Shown: positions 44,494 to 57,038, numbered from the stretch's first letter. The stretch: DNA of 64,000 bases from Coniochaeta sp. PMI_546 (GCA_021432605.1 MU271160.1:124001-188000), one strand, 5' to 3'. Numbers and translations are program-made. The notes: generated by a model not told the origin, from the sequence alone.

Positions 44494-45815
44494 AGGACAT
44501 ACACCTGTACGTGAAGATCCAGGTATAGCGCGCGTCGCAAGGTGGTGATAGTGACAGTCCCCAAGTTCGATGCTGAACATTCCGTGGCATTAACTTGACG
44601 ATCATTTCGATGCCGACTGTGTTTGTGTGTTCTGTGACTCTCAAGGCTTCCATCTCAGACCCGACATGTCTGTCCTGCAAGCCGGGTCGGCGTCGCCGCA
44701 ACCATTTCCCCTGACGCTTCCATTCGATTACTGTGAGATAGAGGTAGTTGAGGACAAGGCTGTGCTATCTCTCCAAACAGGGACATGTTATCCGTGTGAG
44801 AAAGGGGAAACCGGACGGCAGCCTTGTCAGGCAATTCCTCCGGTGTTGTTTCGGATAAGACGTGCCAGTCGCAGTCTCCTAGACGTCAGGCGCGCCGTCT
44901 GAGCCACCCGGGTTCTCGGGCGAAGCCTGTATACATGCAATGTCAATCGAAAGGCTGTCAGTCTGGGATACACTCAGGAGAAATCGATCCTGCCTGTGGT
45001 GACGAAAGTGTCGTATCAGTCGCAGGCCGTCTGCAGGGGTGCCACGAGGATCCGAGGATGCGCGGCGTGCTTGTCCAGAAACCGCACAACGGCCGGGTTC
45101 GAACGAAGTGGCCCAATCAAAGCCAAATAGTTCCTGGAAACTTTGGCACGACCGAGCTGGTGCACTGCATGCCTGCTGTGTAACGAATGCCACAACCGGA
45201 ATTGTGTCCCTGTTGAGAATTGTTTAAATTCAATCACTTGCGTTGTTCTTGGGGATTCTTTCTACTGATTGGAAGCCGGATAAAAGGGGCGCAGGGCGAA
45301 AACAAACTCTCGGACGTTTCAGATCTTTGGTTTCAGCCTTACTACGCAGTACACCCCGGTCTTGCAGATCCCCTTCGCTATTCACACAGTAAACATGTTG
45401 GATGGAAGCCTGGAATTTGTTCTCGAAGCAGAACTTGCCCGGGGGCTGAAGGGCAAATAGAACTTATTTCCGTGGTCGCATACGGAGATGGTGATCCTTC
45501 AGCCAATTCAGGTCAACTGCGCATGCGCGTTGTGCCGAGTTGCACCTCGCCTGTAGACTATGAGACAATGTGATAACACAGCCGTGGTGATGAATGGTCT
45601 CCGCGTGCTTTATTTAATTGCAAAGAGTGGGAATGTCGGTTCTACAGAAGACCCTGATTCTTCAACAGGTGCTTGTCTTGAACGATAACATACGACATCC
45701 TGCCTTCGCCAAGGCAAAGACTTGGCCGGAGTCGTCATACTGTATGCACAGTAACGTCTTTTGTACGATCCACCTTAACTAGAAGTTCAGCAGCACAAAC
45801 CTGGATGTGCAAGGG
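44494..45815. other. Intergenic region before the CorA-like gene
   Basis: About 1.3 kb. Several short open frames, none with a recognisable domain. No clear regulatory element. Confidence 0.4.
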
Positions 45816-47423
45816 ATGGACAGCCTCTCCAGAACCAACGAGCTGGAGTACATGGGCTTGATACAAAATCAACTACGACCTCTCTTCCCCAACTTTGCCG
45901 CAGCACTATCGAGACAGACGCCAGTCGAGCGAGAAAACGGAAGATGTGCAGTGGTAGAGTTTAAGCAGGGATCCTCCCAGCTGCCCACTTGGTTTGGAAA
46001 TTCGTTGGAACTACGGCGATATCTCTTGTCAACACCTTCGCCAACTACGGCAACAGGTCCCAGCGTCCAACCCAAACGACGTCTCTTCATATTGGAAGAT
46101 CTCCCAGCTAACCACATATTGACACTTGGCTCACGGCTGAGGATTCCGCCCAGCTTCTTCGCCGGTCATTATGACGATCCGGCATCCTCCACATTCAATC
46201 ACCGGAACCCATTTGAGCGCCACGCGAAATCGCACTTCCGTCTCAGGTATGGAACATCGCACCGCGCTGAAGTCGATGTTCCGCCGCACAAGGCTGGCAG
46301 CATCTACGCCTTCAACACGAATGTGTGCCGGTATCTCCATGCATACGACCCGAATGGCCTCCTCTATGATGAGATGAGGAGTCATCACATCCTTTCATTC
46401 TGGACCTCTCCAGTGGGCATAGACGGGTCTTGGGATGCGGTGCTTCTTGTCGACCCGCCGCTGACAAGGCACGCCAAGTGCTTGCCAGCAATGCAACTCG
46501 TACCGGTTCGCCGCAATCTTCGAGACGAAAGTTCCATGCCGAAACACTACTTGTATCCGGAGATGAACGCCTTGAGGGAACTTCCAGAGGACGCATCGCA
46601 GTGGGCTAGCACCTATCAATATCCGCAGTATATCTCCATGTTCGACGATACGCTGAATAACTTCGCGTCCGATAATGGCTGGGATGATAGTGAACTTGAC
46701 AACCCGATGGTAGTTGTGGAGTTCCCCCGCAAGCTCGTCATCGCGACGATGCTGGCTTTCCTCCGGCGTCGGTATCTGAACCTTCTACGGATCCAAAAGA
46801 CGCATGTCAAGCCAAACCAGACTCTTCGCAATAACTACCTCAGCAGTTTTTCGGAAGGCGCGCTCTCGAGCTGGCACGATGAGTTCTTCGACTTCATTGT
46901 TGGCAGTTGCGCGGCGATGAGAGAGCTCATCCGGGAAATGGAAGAAAACATGGTCTCACTCGGTCTACCATTGAAGAGCGGCACCGCTCCTGATCCAGAA
47001 GTGGTAGGAGTGCCACCTCAATGGGAAGTCGACGGATGGGGAGCGGTGCTGGATATCGGGCAGCTCGTGAACGAGCTGACGAATGCCCTAGGGACGGGAT
47101 ATTTGCAGTACGTTTCGATCCAGGAGGCGCGGGTCTCGAATTGCAACGCACAGAATCTGTCGAAGCTCACCGTCTTGACCATGCTCTTCATACCGTTGTC
47201 GACAGTCGCGAGTATGTTTTCAATGAGCGATGACTTCCTACTGGGCGGTCCGAGAGCCTGGGTGTTCTGGGTGGTCTCGATTCCGGTTCTGCTGTTGCTG
47301 GCGTATTTGTATTGGCGGCAACAGCTTGTCGAGGCATTGATGAGGAAAAAACAGAGCTTGCTTCGAGTTCTTCAACAAGGGAAAAGGAAAACGACGTGTC
47401 TTGTGTCTGAGTACGAAGGATGA
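45816..47423 (+). CDS. CorA-like two-helix membrane protein with degenerate GMN motif
   Basis: An intronless 535-residue protein. The long N-terminal part is cytoplasmic and contains PKRRLFILEDLPANHI, IPPSFFAGHYDDP and many conserved hydrophobic patches typical of fungal CorA-like proteins. Near the C-terminus are two membrane segments, about 449-469 and 481-501. In real CorA channels the first ends in Gly-Met-Asn, the Mg2+ selectivity motif; here the equivalent position reads SMFSMS, so the filter is lost. It may no longer carry Mg2+. The start is the first in-frame ATG (45816). Such CorA-like proteins are numerous in Pezizomycotina and of unclear function. A basic tail (GKRKTTC) closes the protein. 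Confidence 0.85.
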   Translation: MDSLSRTNELEYMGLIQNQLRPLFPNFAAALSRQTPVERENGRCAVVEFKQGSSQLPTWFGNSLELRRYLLSTPSPTTATGPSVQPKRRLFILEDLPANHILTLGSRLRIPPSFFAGHYDDPASSTFNHRNPFERHAKSHFRLRYGTSHRAEVDVPPHKAGSIYAFNTNVCRYLHAYDPNGLLYDEMRSHHILSFWTSPVGIDGSWDAVLLVDPPLTRHAKCLPAMQLVPVRRNLRDESSMPKHYLYPEMNALRELPEDASQWASTYQYPQYISMFDDTLNNFASDNGWDDSELDNPMVVVEFPRKLVIATMLAFLRRRYLNLLRIQKTHVKPNQTLRNNYLSSFSEGALSSWHDEFFDFIVGSCAAMRELIREMEENMVSLGLPLKSGTAPDPEVVGVPPQWEVDGWGAVLDIGQLVNELTNALGTGYLQYVSIQEARVSNCNAQNLSKLTVLTMLFIPLSTVASMFSMSDDFLLGGPRAWVFWVVSIPVLLLLAYLYWRQQLVEALMRKKQSLLRVLQQGKRKTTCLVSEYEG

Positions 47424-47944
47424 GGCAGCAGAAGCGGCAAGGGCAATGTAAGATGGAAGTGTAACAACGGCAGGTTTCTTTGTTTAGCTTTGATGTAAAA
47501 GCGCTCCCATGTAGCGCTGTTTAGGATTCCGAGGTCTAATAGACTTAAATACCTTACCCTTTGGCTCAAGAACATTGGGCTTCAAATCAAGTTGCCTTGA
47601 GGTACCTTTCGGTATTTTGGCCCGCTAATAAGCTTTCCTCCAGTGCTATGGTCACTGTCGTCAACTGCCCCTCCTGCCCCTGTCGCTCCCAAACACTCCC
47701 ATTGGACAGCCAGTTAACCGTGCATCAACGGGCAATTTAGCTAACGCAAACTGCGACGTTAAACCTGCTTCGGTTCCAAACATTTGGGAAGCTGTTTCAA
47801 GATGGAGTCTGGACGGACCGCATTGCTTATCAGGGGAAGCTTCCCACTTTCGCATCGGAGCCATGCTGACCCTCAATGTCAGTCAATCCAACACTTCTCG
47901 ACATCATCGCTGGCAGCTCTCGCAAGCCGGCATGAGGCGTCGCG
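47424..47944. other. Intergenic region between CorA-like gene and Ser/Thr-rich secreted gene
   Basis: Nothing recognisable beyond ordinary flanking sequence. Confidence 0.4.
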
Positions 47945-49093
47945 ATGCATTGGCTTGTCACTATCGCCGTGTTAACGACATACTGCAATGAAGTCCTCGG
48001 TGCATGCTCTGGCAACAATTGTCTTCGCGGTAAGCGCAGATCAACGTCGAACTGCTGTTCTCATCCAGGACTGACATAACAAACACAAGCGGTCCAAAAA
48101 GAACCGTCAGGAACCCGAAATGGCACCGCGGACTGCGTGTCCTTCTTTAGAGTCACGGTGACACCAACACCAAGCACGGTCCGCAGCACCGTGACCGTGA
48201 CAACCACATTGCTGTCGGCCGACAAGAAGAAGAGAGGCATACCAGAACTGGCCGAGATCCACAACATGCGCTCAATGTACGGACCCGTCCACGTACTACA
48301 GGTCATGCCCGGCAACACCCTGCACAAGCGGCAGACTACCGTATCTCCCACCTCAATCCCAACCTACGCATCCCCTTGCTCCTCCCTAGCGGCGTATTCG
48401 TCCGCCTGTTCCTGCCTCGGCGTCCCACGCACGACCATAACCGCCGCAGCAGCCATAACAACCAGCCTCTGGACCATCACCGAAACGATCACTCCCTCCT
48501 TACCCACACGCGTAGTGAACATCACCACAGACACGTCCACAGGCAGCCCAACCAACACCACTGCCCGCCCGACGTTGAGCGGCAACTCAACCGGCATCTT
48601 CTCCAACACCAGCACCCCGACCACCTCGCCAACGCGCATCCTTGACACCACCTGCGGCGAGACAGCAACCCCTTTCAACCTCCAAGTTTCCCAGCCCGGC
48701 GGCTTGTTTGACGGTTGGTACGCCGCCCTCAGCGGTGACGGGGTGCTCTTTACCTCTGTCAAGTCGTCCGCCACCTCGTTTAGCGTGGAAGGGAGCGGAC
48801 ACTTGTGCGCGGTGGGTTTCGAGGGCGAGTTCGGCTACCCCGTCATCGCGGTCGTGACGAATCTTACGGACTCGGGAGCGGTGTGGTTGCTTGACGGGCG
48901 GAGGGCGGCGGCGTTTAGCCAAGATTACGTGCCTGTCGAGTGTCAGCGTGCAGGAGGCGGCCTGGCGTGTGCGGCCGGGGCTACGAGTCATTGGCTTGGG
49001 TGTGGGTTGCAGCTGGACTTGTCGAGCCAGGTGGGTGGGAATGTGGTTGTGGATGGGTTTAATTGCTCGGCTATCAGTCTGGAAGTTGTTTAA
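47945..49093 (+). CDS. Secreted Ser/Thr-rich glycoprotein
   Basis: Two exons, 47945-48029 and 48090-49093, joined by a 60-nt intron, encode 362 residues. The first exon supplies a signal peptide (MHWLVTIAVLTTYCNEVLGA) and CSGNNCLRA. The splice phase demands this frame rather than the overlapping one starting MKSSVHAL, which joins out of frame. The middle (about 30-190) is Thr/Ser/Pro-rich with repeated TVT/TTT runs and several N-X-T sites. The C-terminal 150 residues form a folded domain with cysteines (CGETATPFNLQVSQPGG, GDGVLFTSVKSSATSFSVEG, HLCAVGFEGEFG). I have seen this layout in secreted proteins of filamentous ascomycetes but know no activity. No GPI signal is obvious, so it is probably released or wall-bound. 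Confidence 0.82.
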
Positions 49094-49272
49094 TGCGAAT
49101 TTGATTGAGTGTCTGATATCAAGACATGGGAGTTCCAATGAGGAAAAAAAAAAAATCAGTTCAAGATACGCCGGCATCACTACGCCATCCGAGAAAGAAA
49201 CCATTGACCGTGCAAGTCCACCGTCCTTTGTCAACCTGCCATGTCGCCTCCGTCCTGTAGTACCCTGGCGAC

Positions 49273-49650
49273 TTACGACGACCGTTTCTCAGCATCCTTC
49301 GGCGGAGAACTTCCAAACATTGACTTCATCCCATCGATAAATTTTGACGTTCGCGAGGGACTCGAGGCGGAGGAGCTGTCCGCGGCGCTGCTTCGACGGC
49401 GCCCGTGGCCGTCCTGAGCCACGTAGAAGTCGTGGACGGTAGCTTCTGTGACGTTACCTGTGGAAGGTAGCTCCTGGTCAGACAGTCTGTCAACAGCCGC
49501 GTACAGCTTCCACTCACGAATGTTTCCCGCACCGCCGATCCCAAAGGACATGCGACGCCCGGTGTAAGGGCTGCCAGTGCTCATCTTCAGGTTTCCACTG
49601 CCGGACCTTGAATGCGGAAGAAGGCTCTCGTTTGGCGAGTCCGAAGACAT
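49273..49650 (-). CDS. Small hypothetical protein with a GGAGNI motif
   Basis: A 125-residue reading frame from the first in-frame ATG (49650, MSSDSPNESLL). It is Ser-rich and charged, with RRMSFGIGGAGNIREWKLYAA (about 32-52), a motif like the GRGGAGN repeat of fungal DUF3602 proteins. The frame is open upstream to 49725 without an ATG, and the residues there (FRGEPDQDTF) are plausible coding sequence, so a short upstream exon may be missing. The C-terminus (DGMKSMFGSSPPKDAEKRSS) is basic. No membrane segment or signal peptide. Function unknown. Confidence 0.55.
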   Translation of the reverse strand: MSSDSPNESLLPHSRSGSGNLKMSTGSPYTGRRMSFGIGGAGNIREWKLYAAVDRLSDQELPSTGNVTEATVHDFYVAQDGHGRRRSSAADSSSASSPSRTSKFIDGMKSMFGSSPPKDAEKRSS

Positions 49651-51099
49651 GAATGTGTCTTGGTCAGGTTCCCCGCGGAAGATCTGGTAGTCAAACTCTT
49701 TGATATGCCTCTTTGGACGGATCAAGAAGTGTTCTCATTTCTCTCGAATCGATGTGCCAAGACACAAGTCAACCATTATAAGAATGACATGAGATGCCCG
49801 ACTCTAAGCCACAGAAGTCCTCTTACACGTCCCCTACTCTTTCTACATACGATAACGCCAAGACTTTCGATTGGGTTTCCGATCTGGCACCCCACCCATG
49901 CATGCGATTCACTGCACTGTGTTAGCGTCATCCCCGCAAAGCTTAGCTTTTTAGTCCCTCGATCGTCCAGCACCGGATAGCGGGATGGTCGCTGATTGGA
50001 AGGCTCTTCGAGATGTCGCGACGCCTGGCTTGGTCACACCACTCGATATTCCGAAGTAGGTGTTGGATGCTTGTTGCAGCTTCAAAGTGTGCGGGCGTTT
50101 CTTGGAGCTCAGTCCGGCTGACGCCGTTGAGGTTGGTCGGTCCTGTCATCCCACTCAGTTACCAAACCCCTGTCAGCCTCACACCATGGTTACTGAGTGT
50201 AGAGCGAGATAAGGTAAGCAGCCTTAGATATGGATACTTGTAACGTGATCTTCGATGTCATTGTTAGGTGTCCTGACCTGTGCACATTCCTCTTTTGTTC
50301 ATGTCTCTCACCCTTCTGTGGTGACTGATGAGAAGATAGAGGCGCTAAGTAATGACGTCGGGTCAACGCACACGCGAGAGTCCAATCAAGGAAGCTCTAA
50401 TCGTACTGCACCTTATGTTAGCGCGGGTCGAAAAATCGTTATGGTGAAGGTTGCGTACCACAAGTCAATATCAGACGGCAATGTGTGTCTATCACTGAGG
50501 TTGGAAAGCAGCGCTGACTACTTGTGCTTTTGTCCATAATTCCATCCTTTTGCTTTCGGTGCCGCAAAATATTGGTAACCAGTCAATGCTCGCTGCGAGA
50601 ACACGGACAGAGCCGAGCAATGGTTGCAGCTGCCAAGATCCGGCCGTCCTGCAAGACTGTCCGTGGGTTGGGGTTGTGCAGCAGTTTATTAGAAGCACCT
50701 CCTGAATCCGGGGACGTTTGGACCCCGCATGCAAGCCATTGATGGGACCGAGCACTGGCATGCGGAAGCCCCTCCTTGTTCCTGAGGATCTCAGAGCGGG
50801 CGACTTCACAATAGAAAGAACGACTAGCCATATTCATGTCTAGTGTCGAGGCTGTAAAGGTTGCCAATGGCGAGGCTCAAGCGCTGCTCAGGTGTTCGAA
50901 CACGGCTCGCAGATTTCTGTCGCAGATTTCTGATCTCGGGTCGACTTCCCCTCGATGATGCCTCTCGAGGTCGACGAGTCGGAGTACATATGTGGCCGCA
51001 TATCCAGACTGATGGGCCAGCTGGATGGCTCAATGTCGACTTGGAATCCTGAGGTGATACCCCAGTGTCTCTATCCACGTGTAGCCCGCCGACGACAGG
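49651..51099. other. Intergenic region before the SAT4-type gene
   Basis: About 1.4 kb. I see no supported gene. It may contain a first exon of the GGAGNI protein on the minus strand, just above 49650. Confidence 0.35.
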
Positions 51100-52393
51100 A
51101 TGGACTTTGACGCAGATCAAGGCCCGAAGATCCTGATATCGACCTGGACTCTGGTCGGATCATCCTTCACCTTCCTCCTGGCCAGACTCTACTGCAAAGC
51201 AAGAGCCAGACGTGGACTTTGGTGGGATGATTATGTCTTGGTTATCTCATGGGTATCATCTCATTCGAACCATTAATCCATTTCGTTGCTGACAACTCAG
51301 CAGATGTGCCTCCTAGTGTCTATCATAACCGTGACGTGGTGCGTCCCTCGCGGTTTGGGAAAGCACGTATACGCCGCCCCTGTCGAGAACCTTTCATCCT
51401 TGGCCCTCATCGGCAACGTGACCGGCTCCCTGTCCATCCTGGCTGCCGTGTGGAGCAAGACATCGTTTGGTCTCACCCTGCTTCGCCTGTTACAGGGGAA
51501 ATTGAGAGCACTGGTATGGTTCATCATAATCTCGTCCAACATAGCCATGGGCCTGAATGCCCTCTTTGTCTGGACCCGTTGCACGCCCGTGTCGAAGACG
51601 TGGGATGTTCTTGAGGAAGGTACCTGCTGGGAGCCACATGTCTACCCTAACTTCGGCATGTTCGCAGCTGGTAAGGCAATTAATTTTGTGATGTAGTCCT
51701 GAGCCAATGACAGATCGTTGACGAGTGTCTCCTGTTGCAGGATATTCAGCAGCCATGGACTTCGTGTTGGCTCTTTTGCCCTGGAAGATCATTTGGAATT
51801 TACAGATGAAAGGCAAGGAGAAGTTCGGCGTGGCAGTAGCAATGAGCATGGGTATATTGTAAGTGGCGGAGCTCGATATTCCTCTTCGAATTGAATGGAC
51901 CGACCTGACCTCTGTCATCAGCGCGGGCGCCACAGCAGTCGTGAAGACAACCGAGATCCCATCACTTGCTTCTGGGGACTTTACATGTAAGTCCATGTTC
52001 CGATGCGCCGCGTACGTGCAAGAACTAATATGGCCCTTAGATTACGTGTCTGGTCTCATCATCTGGGGGGCTGCTGAATCGGCAGTAACGATCATGGCGG
52101 CGTCCATCCCAATCCTCCGCACGTTGTTCCATGACTTGAGGGCCTCGAGTCGCAGATACTACAGTTCTCAGATAGTCGATGACTCCGGAAGCTCACGCTT
52201 CGGCCGTAGTAGAAACGGCGACGTGACTTTGTCAGTGGCTACGTGCGACTGCAAAGGGCGCCCCCGCTGCCTCAGCGACGAACATCCAGCCGTAGAACTG
52301 AAGTCCGCGATGGTCATTGTACGGCAACCAAATGTTGTGTATGGTCCAAGTGGCAGATCCAACATGGGGAAACGAGGTTCCCAGTATGCATAG
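51100..52393 (+). CDS. SAT4-type rhodopsin-like integral membrane protein
   Basis: Five exons, 51100-51252, 51301-51670, 51741-51858, 51922-51986 and 52041-52393, encode 352 residues. Seven membrane segments are expected. The family signature is present: GLWWDDYVLVISW after the first helix, the SKTSFGLTLLRL segment, and a final ETTEIP-like stretch (VKTTEIPSLASGD) before YYVSGLIIWGAAESAVTIMAASIPILR. The soluble C-tail is Ser/Arg-rich. Proteins of this fungal-specific group sit in the plasma membrane; some carry CFEM domains and act in plant-surface sensing, but this one has none. The first acceptor is a NAGNAG (CAGCAG), so the second exon may start at 51301 or 51304, adding or dropping one glutamine. 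Confidence 0.88.
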
Positions 52394-54195
52394 ATGTCTT
52401 CCAAGAGCATAGATATATCATTGCATTCATTGTTCACCTGCCCCCTATTTCTTCCTGGGGTTGGGTCGTATGACTCGCAGAAGACTTGACGCAACTTGCT
52501 GCAGCAGAGAAGAAGATCAGTTTAATGCTATCTAAAACAATGCCTCATGCGTAGAGCTAGGAGGAATCGCCACGGGTGCTAGTCAATCGCTGATGCATAG
52601 TCTCTAGCAAGCCCAAGGTGTAGAGGCGTGACAAACGACAATCGGAAACCTGTGTGAATGAGCAGTGAAGGAGAATTAGAGCAGCTTGTCGCGTAAAGGA
52701 GAAGGGTATCCCACTGAACACTCGCTCCTGGAAATGCCCCAGGCCATGATGCTCGAGGAAAGAGGTCCTGTCCGTCCGTTACTTATGTACCGTAACTAGT
52801 CATTAGGTCAAAATAACCGTAGCCTTTGGGCGATTATCCAACTGTTCATGACGAGGACAAGCAAAGTATCAATAACTCTGATGAGGGGGAGGAAGTCACT
52901 TAATACCATGCGTCGTCTTCCACTTTCGTCGTCATGCTCGTTCTTGAGGCCGAAATACTAGCATTGTTGCCCTTCCTCATGGCAACGTACTGATTGACGA
53001 GTCTCTTGTCCACGATATGCCTGGCACACAACACGCTCACGCCGAGTTGACGAACCATAGAAGCGGATTTACTGGCAGAATTCGACTGTGTTCCTCGTCG
53101 GGGACTTCAGGCTGGTAAGTTCATCATGGAGGTCATTGACCATCCGATGCAACTGTGCCGCCTCGTTGTCCGACGTTGTGGTCGGTGTTTAGGCCTTGAT
53201 AATGGCGCCCACCCTGATTGATTATACTTTGCGAGTGACGCTTCATTCATTTGGTATGAACCTGGAACTTCAAGGTTCGGGCCGGACTGTGGTCCCCAGA
53301 CTCATTACTGGTAGGCGTGCAGCGGATTTGCTGGAGACATGTTGCGTCCGGCTGATGTCCAGGGCAGGTTCAAGGGGAAAACGAACAAATGAGAGCACCG
53401 GATAAAAGTGGGAACGAGCGCGGGGGAGGAAACATACCTTAGAGAAGAGTGCTCATGTCCACGGCCATCACGATATCAGGTCCACACCGACGACAACCGT
53501 GAGGGTGACAACCATACTGCAGTACTGTGCCTCGTAACATAAGGTGCCTTATCACGAACCATTCGTTTCCAGGAAGAGGTGGGAGGTTTTAGAAATGTCA
53601 CTCCCTGGGGAGCAAGACTGAGGTAGTCTATCAGGTGACGTAAGGGGTGGTCTGAGCAACATTCACAACTCCGAGGTCACGTGAGTTGGTTTGAGGGGTT
53701 GTGCCTGCCCCTCCACTCGCCAAGATCTTCGCAAGGATGCTGACTGTGTACCCCAATCAGCACCCCGCACTTGCGATTTTTACATGAGGCTCTGGAGCTC
53801 CGGAGCGTTCGGCATCTTCTCTAGCTTGAAGGAAGGCAGCTCTGAGCATTCAATCGTCAAGGTGACATTCCTCGGATTTCCATCGGTATTCACACAACTC
53901 TCGTTTCCCAATTCTCCTGCAGCGCTCGGCTGATTGACGGCCTGCTACTCGCCTTATCCTCTTGGAACCTGCAGCCATCGTTATTGTTGGCGCGCGCGCA
54001 CCTCGTCGTGTATCCTCCGGGATCTGACCCGACTCAGACTCTTTCCAGTCACGCTTGCAAGTGCCGGTCTCCACTCCTGGCAGTGGTCCTGGTAGGGATT
54101 CTTGCCTGAGGTAAGGAAAGGTTAGTTGCCAGACTTGGTGCTCTGCAAAGGCACCAAACTGACTGGCGGCTCCAGCCTCGTCCTCGGCTCCGGAC
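52394..54195. other. Intergenic region before the second Zn2Cys6 regulator
   Basis: About 1.8 kb with no supported gene. CACGTG occurs near 53684 and a short GCGCGCGC run near 53990. Confidence 0.4.
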
Positions 54196-57038
54196 ATGTC
54201 AATGTCAGACCAACACGACAGCCCCAACCTCGAGGATCTGACCCCCGAGGAGGCAAACCGCATCATCCACTCCCACCGCAAAGTTCGCTACGGTCAGTCA
54301 GCTCAGCCCCATGTGCCTCCAGTATCGATGTGTGCTTGCCGGATCACGTGTTGTGCTTCTCCGCCGCCCGTCATATCCGGTCAAGTGCTTGCACAAAGCT
54401 GTTTCACATGCTCACGTCGTCTGGGTGATACTCGGTATAGCACTAGCATCTGACTTGTATATCAGGTACCGCATGCTGGCCGTGCAGGCAACGCAAGGTC
54501 AAGTGTGACAACAAGAGCCCATGCGAGAACTGTGTCAAGAGGGAGCACCCTCAGCTTTGTTCGTACAAACCTAATAGGGCTTCTGCTCATGGAACCCTCA
54601 AAAATGGTTCGGTAGCTTCGGAGCCCAGCCATGGCCTCAAGAGACAGCATTCTCCCGATGATGCTCACAGCAGAAGTGAGAGTGTTGAAGGGCGCGCGGA
54701 GACCAACATCAGAACCTACGGTATGTGCATATTATCCGCCTCGCCTCCTGCAGGGCCATCTCTCACCCCGCTGCACTAGAACCAGATACGGCAGACACAA
54801 CGAGATACCTAGGCCAAAACAGCATTCCTGCATTGCTGAGAGAACAATCATCTCCCAACGAACCACTTGAAGGAGTGGAACATATACGACAGGACATGCG
54901 TTCCATTCTTGGACTCGATAACACTGCTCCCTTCCCGCTGATGTCCTCTCGTCATCTTGATAGGATGACGGTGGACATCTCCTCAGAGCTACCGTCAGAC
55001 CGGGAAGTAATGAAGTACGTCTACGGCAATGCTACGACCGGCCTTGTTACTTTCATATGTGATAAAGACGCTGACGGATCCCACAGGCTATTTCGGAGTT
55101 ATAAGGAGACGCCGCATCAGTTCTGGGGACTTGTTATGGATATTAATGACTTAGAGTCAAGACTGATGGTGTACCTCGAGGAACGAGCTAAGAACACCCA
55201 GACTTCAACTAAGAAGACCACAAAAGCAGTCTCGGCATCATGGCTGGCTATCCTATTTGCCGTTATGGCTGTCGGATCGCAATACCACGATTCGCCCTAC
55301 CATATCCGTACCCGGGATGCACAAAAATATTTGCAAATCTCCTTCCACTTTCTCAGACTTGGCAACTTCCTACTACGGTACGTAGCCTCTCGAGAAGATA
55401 TTCCAGGGGCTAACATCGGCCTTGTAGGCCTAACTTCGACTCCATCCAGGCGTTGATCATGACCAGCTTTGTCCTACTTAACGACATGAAAGCTGAAGCA
55501 TCATGGGCATTGCATGGCCTGACCTGTCGACTCGCCCAATCTCTTGGTCTTCATCGCCCGCAGGAACTGGACGGCCACGAGACGGCGGAAGTGCAAAAGA
55601 AGGAGATGATACGCCGGAAGCTCTGGTATGCTTTCACTTCCCCCCTGCGCCTTGATAAAACGCTAAGCAGACATAGGTGGACATGCGTATGGCATGACAC
55701 CCTGACATCTCTGTCATTTGACCGGTGAGTCTGCTCGAATATGTATATGGTTATCCATATTACTAACGTACGCCCAGGTCACCCATGACAAATATCCCTT
55801 GCTGCCCAATACCTCTCTCTCCTACGGCCGAAACAGAAGGATGGAAATATCTTGAAGCAATGATGGGCCTCTGCCAGATCATATCCCAGCGGTTGAACCC
55901 GGACGCTGCAGCCAGTGCGAGTTACGCACAGATCCTCGACAATTGCCAGGTCGTCGAATCTATTCGGCTCAAGGTAGCACCGAACCTTCGCAACAAGGAC
56001 GAATGCCGGTCAGCGGTCGACCGTCTTCAATACTACGCCATCCGCCTCCACTCTTCTTTTATCATCTCTGTATGCTGTCGTCCGGCCTTGAAACGAGGCA
56101 ATAACCCATTAGAGGCTTCGCAGAAAAAGTATCTCGCCGAGAAGTGTAAGGAAAACTTGACTGAGACGGTAAGGATGTATCTGGCAATGCATCAATTGTC
56201 AGTGATTCCGACTCGGTCTTGGGCGTTTACATATCACGGCTTATCATCCGCCGTTCTCCTTGGCATCCTCTCCGATACGAAGACAGATCCAGAGGTCCGT
56301 CAACTGCAAGGAGATCTCATCCTGGCGCTTTCAGCAACGGCGGCGAAAGAGCAGACGTCTCCGCAACCGCACATTCAACAATCCGATAAGGACATTGAGC
56401 TTTCTGGCCCTTTATCTCGGGCACTGACGGCTTTGAAGAACATCTATGATCACGGGTCTGTCGTTGGATCTGGGATCAAGAGAGAAGGCGGCAGTCTTCC
56501 TGGTTCTGGGACCCGCACGCCGCTTCAGGCGAACCAGCTGACCTCCGGTGCCAATGCCGGTGCTCTAGTTCCAATAGACGTGGCGTATCGTGGAAATGGT
56601 AATGTCGGGAATAGCTTGGATCCGCACCAGAATGCAGCCCTGGCCATGGCCGAGATGCAGCAGCAGCAGCAGCAGCAGAACGGGCTTGCAACCACCGACT
56701 TCTCAGGGTAAGCGCCTCTGACCTCACTAGGCCAGGTCACTTGCTAATCACACCTCGCCTTAGTAACATACCATACGGCCAGCCACTGCAGCCAGGCGGA
56801 GTCATGCAAGACTTCTCCAACGTCGATCCGTCGACATACATGTCACCCATGGATCTATACGATTCGATTTTCTGGGGTGAGTATATGGAGCCCATGTGGA
56901 CCGGCTGGAACGACGGGCGTTGACATTGTCTCGCTAGAATCGCCTGATCCATTCAACACGGGTCTAGACTCGATGAATTTCGACTTCATGGCCCAGCCGC
57001 CGCCCGGGCAACAACCGCCACAGCAGTATTATTTCTGA
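54196..57038 (+). CDS. Zn2Cys6 transcription factor, multi-exon, with polyglutamine
   Basis: Eight exons: 54196-54292, 54466-54720, 54780-55377, 55428-55625, 55677-55724, 55778-56707, 56764-56876 and 56938-57038. Every phase closes, giving 779 residues. The zinc cluster has Cys36, 39, 46, 52, 55 and 64 (last spacing X8). The first intron (173 nt) is the longest in the window and splits the codon just before the cluster. The fungal-specific regulatory domain follows (NFDSIQALIMTSFVLLNDMKAEASWALHG, LAQSLGLHRPQE, MIRRKLWWTCVWHD). Near the end is a run of seven glutamines encoded by pure CAG (56658-56678), and a Pro/Gln-rich C-terminus (QPPPGQQPPQQYYF), likely activation regions. Nuclear regulator; targets unknown. 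The last intron (56877-56937) replaces an in-frame early stop by a family-like ending. Confidence 0.9.
56658..56678 (+). repeat. CAG triplet run encoding seven glutamines
   Basis: Seven perfect CAG units within the second Zn2Cys6 regulator. A likely length-variable tract between strains. Confidence 0.85.

Noticed and set aside
47990-48029. Alternative start MKSSVHAL for the Ser/Thr-rich secreted protein
   Set aside because: Its splice phase does not match the second exon; the overlapping frame starting at 47945 does and gives a better signal peptide.
48587-49234. 215-codon open frame on the minus strand
   Set aside because: Shadow of the Ser/Thr-rich secreted protein gene; repetitive composition and no start context.
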